Below, piece by piece: positions 8,489-16,816 of a stretch of 64,000 bases of DNA. The translations under genes were made by a program, and so were the position numbers. This stretch comes from CAJJBL01 sp964519035 (GTDB taxonomy: Bacteria > Pseudomonadota > Alphaproteobacteria > Puniceispirillales > Marisalimonadaceae). The notes beneath the pieces were generated by a model, which was not told where the DNA came from, searched no databases, and saw only the letters and a list, made by a program, of their open reading frames with translations. The first letter of the stretch is position 1. Each line of letters starts with the position of its first letter. Where the stretch lies: contig CAZFKZ010000004.1 of NCBI GenBank assembly GCA_964519035.1, positions 17,312-81,311 of the forward strand, written 5' to 3'.

Positions 8489-9247
8489 ATGAAACAGCAA
8501 TCATTAAGAAATTGTTGGTTAGAGGGCAAAGGTGCTATTAATGCATGGTGTTCAATTCCAAGTGCAGTCACAGCTGAAATGATGTCAATGAATGATTTTG
8601 ATTCAATAACAATTGATATGCAACATGGTTTAGTTGATTACCAAATGGCGCTTAATATGCTTCAAGTAATATCTGGGTCGGGCAAAACCCCTATGGTAAG
8701 AGTTCCCTGGAACGAACCAGGGATTATTATGAAATCTTTGGATGCAGGAGCACTTGGTATTATATGTCCGATGATAAATACTCCTCAAGACGCAACTAAC
8801 TTTGTTGGAGCTACTAAGTATGCTCCAGTAGGACATAGAAGTTCTGGACCAACAAGAGCAATGATGGTGCATGGACCTGAATACCACAACGAATCTAATG
8901 ATAATATTATTTCTTTAGCTATGATAGAGACAGTAGAAGCTCTAGATAATGTAGAAAAAATAGCTGCAACGGAAGGGTTAACTGGAATATATATAGGACC
9001 ATCAGATTTAAGTATTTCTATGGGATATAAACCAGGTTTAGATAGATCAGAACCAGAAATGGTTGAAGCAATAAAGAGAATTGAAACAGCTTGCATTAAT
9101 AATAATATTAAAGTGGGAATACATTGTCTTTCTCCTTCTTATTTAAAAGATAAGTTATCAAATGGATTCAACCTAGCAACCTTAGCTAGTGACGTTAGAA
9201 TATATTCTGCAGGAATAGCTGAAAATTTAAAAGAAGCTAAATCTTAA
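8489..9247 (+). CDS. HpcH/HpaI family class II aldolase
   Basis: Metal-dependent aldolase of the HpcH/HpaI (4-hydroxy-2-oxo-heptanedioate aldolase, 2-dehydro-3-deoxyglucarate aldolase) family, which cleaves 2-keto-4-hydroxy acids to pyruvate plus an aldehyde. The 252-residue barrel shows ITIDMQHGLVDY, the substrate Arg in TPMVRVPWNEP, and the metal ligands Glu in MIETVEAL and Asp in IGPSDLSISMG. AGGAG precedes the ATG by about 6 nt. It follows the hydroxyacid dehydrogenase by 11 nt. A second member of the family lies at 40849, only distantly similar. Confidence 0.9.
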   Translation: MKQQSLRNCWLEGKGAINAWCSIPSAVTAEMMSMNDFDSITIDMQHGLVDYQMALNMLQVISGSGKTPMVRVPWNEPGIIMKSLDAGALGIICPMINTPQDATNFVGATKYAPVGHRSSGPTRAMMVHGPEYHNESNDNIISLAMIETVEALDNVEKIAATEGLTGIYIGPSDLSISMGYKPGLDRSEPEMVEAIKRIETACINNNIKVGIHCLSPSYLKDKLSNGFNLATLASDVRIYSAGIAENLKEAKS

Positions 9248-9282
9248 ATACACAATATAAATTAATCATTTAAGGAGACTTG

Positions 9283-10254
9283 ATGAAAGCGGTATTAGTA
9301 GCCAAAAATGGGATTGAAATTATTGATGTTCAAATACCTGAACCTAAAAGTAATGAAGTGTTGGTTAAAGTTTTTGCATGTGGGTTAAATAGAGCAGATT
9401 TGATGGTTGCTGATGGAGGAGTTCATGGTTCCTCTGGAGGGTCTGGTACTATTGTAGGAATGGAATTTTCGGGTGAGGTTATTAATTTTGGTAGTGATGT
9501 AAATGGTTTATCAATTGGAGATAGAGTCATGTGTTCAGGTTCTTCAGCTTGGGCAGAATTTGCAGTTGCGGACTGGGGCAGAGTTATTAAAATACCAGAT
9601 AATAATATGGATTTTAACACTGCATGCACTTATCCAATTGCTTTAGGAACAATGCATAATGCTATTATTACAACAGGACAATTCACTAAAGGACAATCAA
9701 TTTTAATTCAAGGGGCTAGCTCTGGTGTGGGAATAATGGGTTTGCAAATTGCTAAATATATGGAAGGCAAAACTATTATAGGAACTTCAACTAAAACCGA
9801 GAAATATGATAAATTAAAACAAATGGGCGCTGATATTATTTTAAATTCAAAAGATCCTAGTTGGGTAGAGGAAGTTTTGGAATTAACCAATGGTAAGGGT
9901 GTTGATTTAATAATCGATCAACTGTCTGGTTATACGGTGAATCAAAATATGTCTGCTACGAAGGTTAAAGGAAACATTGTAAACGTTGGGAGACTTGCAG
10001 GTAGTCAAACAGATTTTAATTGTGACCTTCATGCATTGAGGAGAATAAATTACAGAGGTGTCACGTTTAGAACTCGCTCTTTAGACGAAGTTAGAAAAGT
10101 ATATTTGGATATGTGGAACGATTTTAGTGCTCCTGTTATTGAAAAAAAGCTTCTACTACCTATTGAAAAGGTATTTGATTTTGATAACGTTAAGGAAGCT
10201 TTATCATACATGAGAGAAAATAAGCACTTTGGAAAATTAGTTTTAAAATTATAA
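9283..10254 (+). CDS. Zinc-free alcohol dehydrogenase-like quinone oxidoreductase (MDR family)
   Basis: The 323-residue protein is a medium-chain dehydrogenase/reductase of the quinone reductase type. The N-terminal GroES-like part has EPKSNEVLVKVFACGLNRADL, where zinc enzymes would have Cys; no structural zinc cysteines are seen. The nucleotide fold has ILIQGASSGVGIMGLQIAK. It probably uses NADPH to reduce a quinone or an enone. ATG 9283 is preferred to the TTG one codon earlier because AAGGAG at 9272-9277 is spaced correctly for it. It lies 35 nt after the aldolase in the same direction. Confidence 0.88.
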   Translation: MKAVLVAKNGIEIIDVQIPEPKSNEVLVKVFACGLNRADLMVADGGVHGSSGGSGTIVGMEFSGEVINFGSDVNGLSIGDRVMCSGSSAWAEFAVADWGRVIKIPDNNMDFNTACTYPIALGTMHNAIITTGQFTKGQSILIQGASSGVGIMGLQIAKYMEGKTIIGTSTKTEKYDKLKQMGADIILNSKDPSWVEEVLELTNGKGVDLIIDQLSGYTVNQNMSATKVKGNIVNVGRLAGSQTDFNCDLHALRRINYRGVTFRTRSLDEVRKVYLDMWNDFSAPVIEKKLLLPIEKVFDFDNVKEALSYMRENKHFGKLVLKL

Positions 10255-10264
10255 AGTTTTCATT

Positions 10265-11008
10265 ATGATTTCTGATCCAATTATAATATTTGCAATTGTG
10301 ATTGCTTTTGCATTGGGTGGCATCTTAAAAGGTGCTACTGGAGCTGGAGCTCCTATTATTACAATTCCAGTTATGGCAGCTTTTTATGACGTTAGAATTG
10401 CAGTTATAATAATGGTTATTCCTAATTTTATAACTAATATTGGGCAATTGTATCAATATAGAAAAACTATTCTACCTCTTTTTTTTACAAGTTCATTTGC
10501 TTTAGGTGGAGGCTTAGGTGCTTTTCTAGGAACCGTTTTATTAGTTCACTTACCTATAAAAATTTTAACATTGTCAGTGGCAACTATAGTAATTATATAT
10601 ATATTTCTAAAATTAGCTGTCCCATCATGGAAATTAAATTACTACAAGGCTAAAAAGTTAGTTTTTTTAATGGGAACAGGTGGAGGAATACTCCAAGGCT
10701 CTGCAGGATTATCGGCCCCCATTTCTATAACTTTTTTAAATTCAATGAAGTTAGATAGAAACCAGTTTATTCCTACGATATCTGTGTACTTTGGAGTAAT
10801 GTCTATATTTCAAATGCCTACTTTATATTATTATGATTTTATTAATTTAGAAAACGTTGTTATAAGTTGTGTTTCTACCGGTATATTAATGGCTTTTATG
10901 CCCTTAGGGTCATGGATAGCTAAAAGCGTTACAAAAGAAAGTTTTGATAAACTTACTTTAATTCTGCTTGCTTTTATTGCGATCAGAATTATTTATTTAA
11001 ACTATTAA
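10265..11008 (+). CDS. TauE/SafE family membrane permease
   Basis: The 247-residue inner-membrane protein has about seven or eight hydrophobic segments and the family's Gly-rich first helix, FALGGILKGATGAGAPIITI, with a related repeat GGGILQGSAGLSAPISI near residue 140. TauE/SafE proteins export sulfite, sulfoacetate or other small organic anions. It is the last gene of the operon that begins at 7491, 10 nt after the quinone reductase, so it may move the substrate or product of that pathway. A second, divergent copy lies at 56639. Confidence 0.85.
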   Translation: MISDPIIIFAIVIAFALGGILKGATGAGAPIITIPVMAAFYDVRIAVIIMVIPNFITNIGQLYQYRKTILPLFFTSSFALGGGLGAFLGTVLLVHLPIKILTLSVATIVIIYIFLKLAVPSWKLNYYKAKKLVFLMGTGGGILQGSAGLSAPISITFLNSMKLDRNQFIPTISVYFGVMSIFQMPTLYYYDFINLENVVISCVSTGILMAFMPLGSWIAKSVTKESFDKLTLILLAFIAIRIIYLNY

Positions 11009-11016
11009 ACATACAC

Positions 11017-11697
11017 TTACTGGTTTCCACAAATTAATCTCCCATTATGTGATGAACATTTATATCTAAGAGATTTGTTTATCTTGTTAATGTGTTTTTT
11101 AGTCATTTCAGGAAGACAATCTTGTAAGAAACTTGGCTTAAGTTTATTGTACTTAGAGATTGGATCTACTTCTTTTAAAAAACCATTCTTGGTTATTTTG
11201 TAATTAGAATAAGGTAAAATATCAATTTGGTTAATTTTTTTTGGATGTATTTTTAATACTTTATTAAAGTTAAAAATCTCCAAATCTTTGTTTTTAGAAA
11301 AAACAAAATCACTGTTAAGCTTATATATATTATATGAATTAAAATTAAAATTGTAAGAAATATTCTTATTAGGTTTTACTGAAAAAAATATATTACCTTT
11401 TAACAATGTAAAATTTACATTTTTTTGATCTATTGTAATATTGATTTTTAAGGATGATTGATTTGACAAACAAATTTTAGTCTTGTCTTTGAAAATCATA
11501 ATTGCAGGTAATTCATTAGATTTTAAATAATCACCATTTTTGAGAATGGTATCTATATTCAATCGATTCCTTTTTCCATAAATATCTAAGATATTTATGG
11601 GGTTTTGAAATGATAATAATTTAATCTTGTTTGAAGAAAAAGCGGGTGTAAAAGAATAAGCAATTATTGAAATGGCTATTAATAATTTAGAAAACAT
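11017..11697 (-). CDS. Secreted FecR-like protein, orphan
   Basis: The 226-residue protein starts with a clear signal peptide (MFSKLLIAISIIAYSFTPAFS). The segment GDYLKSNELPAIMIFKDKTK followed by ICLSNQSSLKI resembles the FecR domain pattern (threshold turn, then a Gly-Ser-type beta strand repeat), and the middle is beta-rich. The C-terminal tail contains three Cys (DCLPEM, RYKCSS, LICGN) that could form a disulfide in the periplasm. There is no FecI sigma factor or TonB receptor nearby, so this is not a standard FecIR pair. It converges on the TauE gene. FecR assignment is moderate; the function is unknown. Confidence 0.6.
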   Translation of the reverse strand: MFSKLLIAISIIAYSFTPAFSSNKIKLLSFQNPINILDIYGKRNRLNIDTILKNGDYLKSNELPAIMIFKDKTKICLSNQSSLKINITIDQKNVNFTLLKGNIFFSVKPNKNISYNFNFNSYNIYKLNSDFVFSKNKDLEIFNFNKVLKIHPKKINQIDILPYSNYKITKNGFLKEVDPISKYNKLKPSFLQDCLPEMTKKHINKINKSLRYKCSSHNGRLICGNQ

Positions 11698-11728
11698 TTA
11701 ACCATCATAATTTTTTAAATAAATTTAA

Positions 11729-11759
11729 TTAGACAGCTAAAATGTCCTTAGCTGTCTAA
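11729..11759 (-). terminator. Strong hairpin after the BMP-type binding protein gene
   Basis: TTAGACAGCTAA (11729-11740) and TTAGCTGTCTAA (11748-11759) form a perfect 12-bp stem with a 7-nt loop, starting 15 nt after the stop of the binding protein gene at 11775. The downstream sequence on the minus strand is A/T-rich with short T-runs rather than one long run. It probably ends the long minus-strand transporter transcript and protects its 3' end. It also separates that unit from the FecR-like gene. Confidence 0.75.
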
Positions 11760-11774
11760 TGATTTAATAAATTC

Positions 11775-12896
11775 TTAACCAGGTATTTTCCCATTAACAC
11801 CTTTAAGATAATAATTCATTCCCCAAAGAGCACGATCATCAAGTGTTTTTCCAGCTGGGATAATTTGTTTTCCTGTATTATCTTCTAGTGGACCAGCAAA
11901 AATATTAATTTTTCCAGATTTGATATCATTTAAAGTGGTCATTGCCTTTTTAGCAACATTTGCAGGCATATTATTAAATTTTGATATTGTTAACATATCA
12001 GATTTTAAACCACCCCAAGTATTCCCACCCCAGTGATCTGGAGCTTCACCTGTGTTCCATTTTTTATTCCTTAAAGCTTCAATTTTTTTAATATAATAAG
12101 GCCCCCAATTATTTATTGAAGCAAACATCTGAGCCTTTGGTGCAAAGGTAGACATGTCAGTAGATTGACCAAAACCTAAAACGCCTTTTTTTTCAGCAAT
12201 TTGAAGGATAGCTGGTGAATCAGTATGTTGTGCTAATATGTCTGCACCCTCAGCAATATGAACTTTAGCGGCATCTGCTTCTTTTACTGGGTCATACCAA
12301 GTATTCGCCCATATAACCGAAATAGAAGCTTTTTCATTAACGGATCTTAAACCTTGAGCAAACGCATTTATACCCATAATAACTTCTGATATAGGATAAG
12401 CGCCTACATAACCGATTTTATTTGTTTTAGTCATTAAACCTGCTACGACCCCTTGAAGATACCTGCCCTCGTAGAAGCGGATATTTCCTGTAGCTAAATT
12501 TTTAGTTCGCTTATATCCTGTCATATGCTCAAATTTAATATTTGGGAATTCTTTAGCGACCTTTAAAGTAGGCTCCATATAACCAAAAGAAGTTGTAAAA
12601 ATAATTTCATTGCCTTGCTTAGCAAGCTCTCTTATAACTCTTGTTGCATCAGGTCCTTCTGGCACATTTTCTATTACAGATGTTTTAACATTGTCTCCGA
12701 AATGTTTTTTTACCATTAGTCTTGCTAGTTCATGAGCATATGTCCAACCATGATCACCTGGTGTTGTTAAATAAACAAACCCAACTTTAGTTGGTTTTTC
12801 AGAATGGTTAGATGCAAAAGTACTATTATTTAAAATTAAGAATGAGATTGCACTAAGTGCAAAGATAGAAAAGAGACGGAAACAATTTGTTAGCAT
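11775..12896 (-). CDS. BMP family ABC transporter substrate-binding protein
   Basis: Periplasmic receptor of the basic membrane protein (BMP/PnrA) family, which binds nucleosides or related compounds for an ABC importer. From ATG 12896 the protein has 373 residues with a signal peptide ending near TFASN. GGAGTAA sits 5 nt upstream, so I reject the longer start at 12950. The family pattern VGFVYLTTPGDHGWTY (N-terminal sugar-side motif), TTSFGYMEP and the YVGAYPISEVIMGINAF segment are clear. There is no lipobox Cys, so it should be free in the periplasm rather than a lipoprotein. It follows the two permeases and the ATPase, with 108 nt of spacer. Confidence 0.92.
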   Translation of the reverse strand: MLTNCFRLFSIFALSAISFLILNNSTFASNHSEKPTKVGFVYLTTPGDHGWTYAHELARLMVKKHFGDNVKTSVIENVPEGPDATRVIRELAKQGNEIIFTTSFGYMEPTLKVAKEFPNIKFEHMTGYKRTKNLATGNIRFYEGRYLQGVVAGLMTKTNKIGYVGAYPISEVIMGINAFAQGLRSVNEKASISVIWANTWYDPVKEADAAKVHIAEGADILAQHTDSPAILQIAEKKGVLGFGQSTDMSTFAPKAQMFASINNWGPYYIKKIEALRNKKWNTGEAPDHWGGNTWGGLKSDMLTISKFNNMPANVAKKAMTTLNDIKSGKINIFAGPLEDNTGKQIIPAGKTLDDRALWGMNYYLKGVNGKIPG

Positions 12897-13004
12897 TATA
12901 TTACTCCTATATTTATAAAAAAACCTTAAAGTGAATCTCTGAAATAACAACCAAAAAAGCAGATGATTTAAAAAAAATATAAAATTGTTTTATTTTTAAT
13001 CACT

Positions 13005-13916
13005 TTATTGAGTATCAAAAAATGGTTTTCCAAGTGATGCCGGAACAAGATTTTTATTTTTAGTTAATCTTCCTGAAATTATTGTTAAGGCTATGATTGT
13101 AGCAATATATGGCATCATTGATAAAACTTGTGATGGAATAGGCCATCCTCTAGCTTGACCCACTAGTTGAGCAATTGTTATGCCACCAAAAATTAAAGCA
13201 CCAACTATTAATCGCCACGGGATCCAAGACGCAAATACAACTAATGCTAATGCTATCCAACCTCTTCCCGCAGTCATTCCTTCAGACCAATGAGGTGTTA
13301 AAACCAATGGTATGTAAGCCCCTCCTAACCCAGCGCACATTCCACCAAAACAAGTTGCCAACCATCTTATTTTTTTAACACTATAACCTATAGAATGAGC
13401 ATTATTGTGATCGTCACCAACAGCTCTTAAAACTATTCCAAGTTTAGAAGAATTTAAGAAGAATGTAATCAAAATTACTATAATAACAGCTAAGTATGCA
13501 ATTATATCCTGTTTAAATAAAATATCTCCTATAATAGGAATTTCAGAAAATAAATAAATATCTATTTTAGGTAAAGAAGGTATTGTTTTGCCTACAAGTG
13601 GAGCTCCAGCTAAACCTGAAAAGCCAGTTGCAAAAATAGTTAAACCAAGTCCTGTAGCTACTTGATTTGTCATAAAGTTTATTGCAAAGATTGAAAAAAC
13701 AGCTGCCATTAAAATACCACTGATTCCACCCGCAATGACACCGAAATAAGGATTTTCTAACCATAAAACAGCTCCTAAGGCGCCAACAGCTCCACTAAGC
13801 ATCATGCCTTCTACGCCAAGGTTTAAAACACCGCTTTTTTCAGTGATTAGTTCTCCTGAAGCTGCCAATAAAAGTGGTATCGAAGTGGCAATAATAGTCA
13901 AAATCAAAGCGTCCAT
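13005..13916 (-). CDS. ABC transporter permease, NupQ/YufQ type
   Basis: The 303-residue integral membrane protein has about nine hydrophobic segments and the family start LAASGELITEKSGVLNLGVE, followed by GMMLSGAVGA. It is one half of the permease of a nucleoside-type BMP ABC importer. It lies 3 nt from the second permease gene and reads with ATPase, permease and binding protein in one direction. The exact substrate (guanosine, adenosine, xanthosine or a purine) cannot be read from the sequence. Confidence 0.9.
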   Translation of the reverse strand: MDALILTIIATSIPLLLAASGELITEKSGVLNLGVEGMMLSGAVGALGAVLWLENPYFGVIAGGISGILMAAVFSIFAINFMTNQVATGLGLTIFATGFSGLAGAPLVGKTIPSLPKIDIYLFSEIPIIGDILFKQDIIAYLAVIIVILITFFLNSSKLGIVLRAVGDDHNNAHSIGYSVKKIRWLATCFGGMCAGLGGAYIPLVLTPHWSEGMTAGRGWIALALVVFASWIPWRLIVGALIFGGITIAQLVGQARGWPIPSQVLSMMPYIATIIALTIISGRLTKNKNLVPASLGKPFFDTQ

Positions 13917-13919
13917 AGT

Positions 13920-15002
13920 TTATTTATCCTTATGTCCTTTCCAAGCTATTTGGTATTTTTGAAGAGTTTCACCAGTTAGTAAAAAAAATAATAATATTCC
14001 TTCAAATAATCCTGTTACAACTTTTGGAATTCCAATAGCCATTTGAGCATTATCAGCTCCTAACTTTACTGTAGCAATAATGATACCCGCAAAAATAATT
14101 CCTATTGGATTTAATCTCCCAAGAAAAGCAACAATAATAGCTGTGAAACCATATCCAAAAGAAATTTCTGGTTGAAGTTGTCCCATATTAGCTGAAACTT
14201 CAATCACTCCAGCAACACCAGCTAATCCACCAGATATTATTAGAACAGTCATTGTAATTTTTTGTTCGTTAAAACCAGCAAACTTTAATGCTCTTGGTGC
14301 AGAACCAAGTACACTTATTTTAAATCCTAATAATGTTTTATTAACTAAAACCCAAGAAATAGGCACAATAATAAAAATCATTAAAACACCATAATGAAGT
14401 TGTCCAAGAAAACCTACGCCAGGAATTAGTATCTTATTAATTAAGGCACCTTCTGGGTAAGGCTTGGTCAAAGGAAAACCAAAACTCATTGGATCTCTGA
14501 GAGGACCTCTCACTATTAAATCTATTAATAACATTGCCACGTAGACTAACATTAAACTGACTAAAATTTCGTTTACGTTTAATTTAGTTTTTAAAATACC
14601 AGGAATAAATGCCCATAAGGCACCACCTAAAAAACCAAAAATTATCATTATGAAAATTAAGAAGTGACTTTCAGTTTCAGGGAACATTAGACCAAAAGAG
14701 CCTGCTAAAAGTGCTCCAGTAATAAATTGTCCTTCTGCTCCTATATTCCAAATATTTGCCCTAAAACAGAACATTAAACCAGTGGCTATAATTATTAATG
14801 GACATGCCTTAACAAAAATATCGCTAACTCTGTCAACCCTGGAAAAAGGTGAAATAAAGATATGATATAGAGTTTCAACTGGATTATATCCAAGTAGTGA
14901 AAATATAAGTGTCCCTATAATAATAGTTAAAGATATAGATAAAATTGGAGCAATAATCATCCAATTTTTTGAAATTTTATTCCTAGGTGTAAATGTAATC
15001 AT
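13920..15002 (-). CDS. ABC transporter permease, NupP/YufP type
   Basis: The 360-residue membrane protein has about ten hydrophobic segments and the motif RANIWNIGAEGQFITGALLA, which matches the EAA-like motif of BMP-type permeases. Its start overlaps the stop of the ATPase by one base (TAATG) and it ends 3 nt before the second permease. Together the two permeases form the channel of the importer. Confidence 0.9.
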   Translation of the reverse strand: MITFTPRNKISKNWMIIAPILSISLTIIIGTLIFSLLGYNPVETLYHIFISPFSRVDRVSDIFVKACPLIIIATGLMFCFRANIWNIGAEGQFITGALLAGSFGLMFPETESHFLIFIMIIFGFLGGALWAFIPGILKTKLNVNEILVSLMLVYVAMLLIDLIVRGPLRDPMSFGFPLTKPYPEGALINKILIPGVGFLGQLHYGVLMIFIIVPISWVLVNKTLLGFKISVLGSAPRALKFAGFNEQKITMTVLIISGGLAGVAGVIEVSANMGQLQPEISFGYGFTAIIVAFLGRLNPIGIIFAGIIIATVKLGADNAQMAIGIPKVVTGLFEGILLFFLLTGETLQKYQIAWKGHKDK

Positions 15003-16561
15003 TAATTTTGCTTAATATTATTTCTATAATTAGAATTAGAGCTCATCAAAAGTCCTATGTCGCTAGCTGAAATATTTTGTATAGGCTTTATCTCACTAAG
15101 AGAACCATTATTTATTACACATATTTTATCAGATAATTGAAAAATTTCTTCTAAATCTTGGCTTATTAAAACAACTGCTTTACCATCATTAGCAATATTG
15201 ATTAACTTTTGTCTTATTGATGTTGCTGCACCAATATCCACACCCCAAGTTGGCTGAGAAAAAATTGCAACACTTGGGTTAGATGCTAATGATCTTCCTA
15301 AAATAAATTTTTGTAAATTACCTCCAGATAATTGATTTGCCAAAGGATTTGATTCTGGACATCTTACATCATTATCTTCTATAATTTTTTTACTTTCAAC
15401 CAAGCTATCAGTAGGATTTATAAATAACTGAGAAAAAAAATTTCTGTTTTTAAAATATTTATAATAATAAGTTAAAAAAACATTCTCATTTAATTTAAGG
15501 CCAGGGACTGATGCATGATAATTTCTTTCTTCAGGTATAGTTTCTATTCCTTTTTCTCTTCGTGAGTGAACGTTCATTTTTCCTATTGGTTTATTATTGA
15601 ATAAAATATCATTGTCGTTTTGACAGACTATTTCCCCAGTCAGCATTTGCATTAACTCAACTTGACCATTTCCTGCAATGCCTGCAATGCCAAGTATTTC
15701 ACCATAATTTATCTCTGCAATTATATTATTTAATGAAGTTCCAAAAGGAGTTTGTTTTTCTTTATTCAAACCATTAATTCTTAGGGCAATTTTATTAGTA
15801 TTATTTTTCTGATACTCTTTTTTTAACTTAACTATTTCTTTTCCAACCATTATTTCAGCAAGAGCAGTTGTTGTTGTAGATTTGGCTTCAATAGTAGAAA
15901 TAACATTGCCAGCTTTTAAAACAGTTACTTGATCAGCCAACTCTATTATTTCTTCTAATTTATGACTTATATATAAAATTGAACAACCTGATTTAGACAG
16001 CTTTTTCAATATTTTAAATAAGCTAATGATTTCTTGAGGGGTAAGGACAGACGTAGGTTCATCCATAATTAATAATTTAGGATTTTGCATTAAACATCTT
16101 ATAATTTCAACTCTCTGTTGTTCACCAACAGATAATTCACTAACTTGTTTAAGGGGATCGATTGATAATTCCCATTTTTGAGAAAGATCAGAAATATCAA
16201 TTATTAATTGTTTAAAACTAACTTTATGATCTAAAGCGATTAATATATTTTCAGCAACATTTAAAGATGGAAACAAAGAAAAATGTTGAAAAACCATGCC
16301 TATACCATTGCTTCTAGCAGAGTTAGGTGAAGAGATAGTTACTTTTTTATTATTGATCTCTATTATTCCAGAATCGGGTGTTAGTACTCCATAAAATATT
16401 TTTACTAGAGTAGATTTTCCAGCACCATTCTCACCTAATAAAGCGTGTATTTCACCTTTAGAGATAGATAGATCAATTTCATTGTTAGCTTTGAATTCAC
16501 CAAATTGTTTACTGATTTTAGAGGCTTTAAAAAGAATCTCTAGCTCTTTTCTTTTCGCCAT
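15002..16561 (-). CDS. ABC transporter ATP-binding protein, NupO/RbsA-like double ATPase
   Basis: The 519-residue protein carries two ATPase domains in tandem, as in sugar and nucleoside importers. The first is complete: Walker A GENGAGKST, signature LSVGEQQRVEI, Walker B LLIMDEPTS. The second starts near residue 260, has GIAGNGQVELM in place of a proper Walker A, and has signature LSGGNLQKFILGR. The degenerate second Walker A is the usual state in this family. It is the first gene of the BMP importer cluster and begins 48 nt after the 68-aa protein of the TRAP cluster, so both may share a transcript. Confidence 0.92.
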   Translation of the reverse strand: MAKRKELEILFKASKISKQFGEFKANNEIDLSISKGEIHALLGENGAGKSTLVKIFYGVLTPDSGIIEINNKKVTISSPNSARSNGIGMVFQHFSLFPSLNVAENILIALDHKVSFKQLIIDISDLSQKWELSIDPLKQVSELSVGEQQRVEIIRCLMQNPKLLIMDEPTSVLTPQEIISLFKILKKLSKSGCSILYISHKLEEIIELADQVTVLKAGNVISTIEAKSTTTTALAEIMVGKEIVKLKKEYQKNNTNKIALRINGLNKEKQTPFGTSLNNIIAEINYGEILGIAGIAGNGQVELMQMLTGEIVCQNDNDILFNNKPIGKMNVHSRREKGIETIPEERNYHASVPGLKLNENVFLTYYYKYFKNRNFFSQLFINPTDSLVESKKIIEDNDVRCPESNPLANQLSGGNLQKFILGRSLASNPSVAIFSQPTWGVDIGAATSIRQKLINIANDGKAVVLISQDLEEIFQLSDKICVINNGSLSEIKPIQNISASDIGLLMSSNSNYRNNIKQN

Positions 16562-16609
16562 TAGCTAAAACCTTATTGTCAAAACATAAAACTTAAACTA
16601 GATAAAATA

Positions 16610-16816
16610 TTACCATTTTTCTCTAGTCACTTGAGTACCTTTTTTATATGTTTTTAAAATAAAAGCCAATAAAATTCCTATAATTGAGAATATTATAAAA
16701 ATAAATAAATTAAATTGAGTTACATGCATATGGACTTGTCCAGGCAAAAAAACAATTATCAAAGATACTATTAAAACAACCCAGTATTTAGCGGGACCTA
16801 GAAAAATATTATTCAT
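16610..16816 (-). CDS. Small two-helix membrane protein linked to the TRAP permease
   Basis: The 68-residue protein has two hydrophobic helices, roughly residues 9-25 and 36-54, separated by a His-containing polar loop (QVHMHVTQFN), and a basic C-terminus ending KGTQVTREKW. Its ATG overlaps the TGA of the TRAP permease (ATGA, 4 nt), which indicates coupled translation. No known family name comes to mind, though I believe similar short proteins follow TAXI-type TRAP permeases in marine Alphaproteobacteria. A role as an accessory subunit is inference. Confidence 0.7.
   Translation of the reverse strand: MNNIFLGPAKYWVVLIVSLIIVFLPGQVHMHVTQFNLFIFIIFSIIGILLAFILKTYKKGTQVTREKW

Noticed and set aside
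12897..12950. Longer start for the BMP binding protein
   Set aside because: GGAGTAA lies right before ATG 12896 and the signal peptide begins there.
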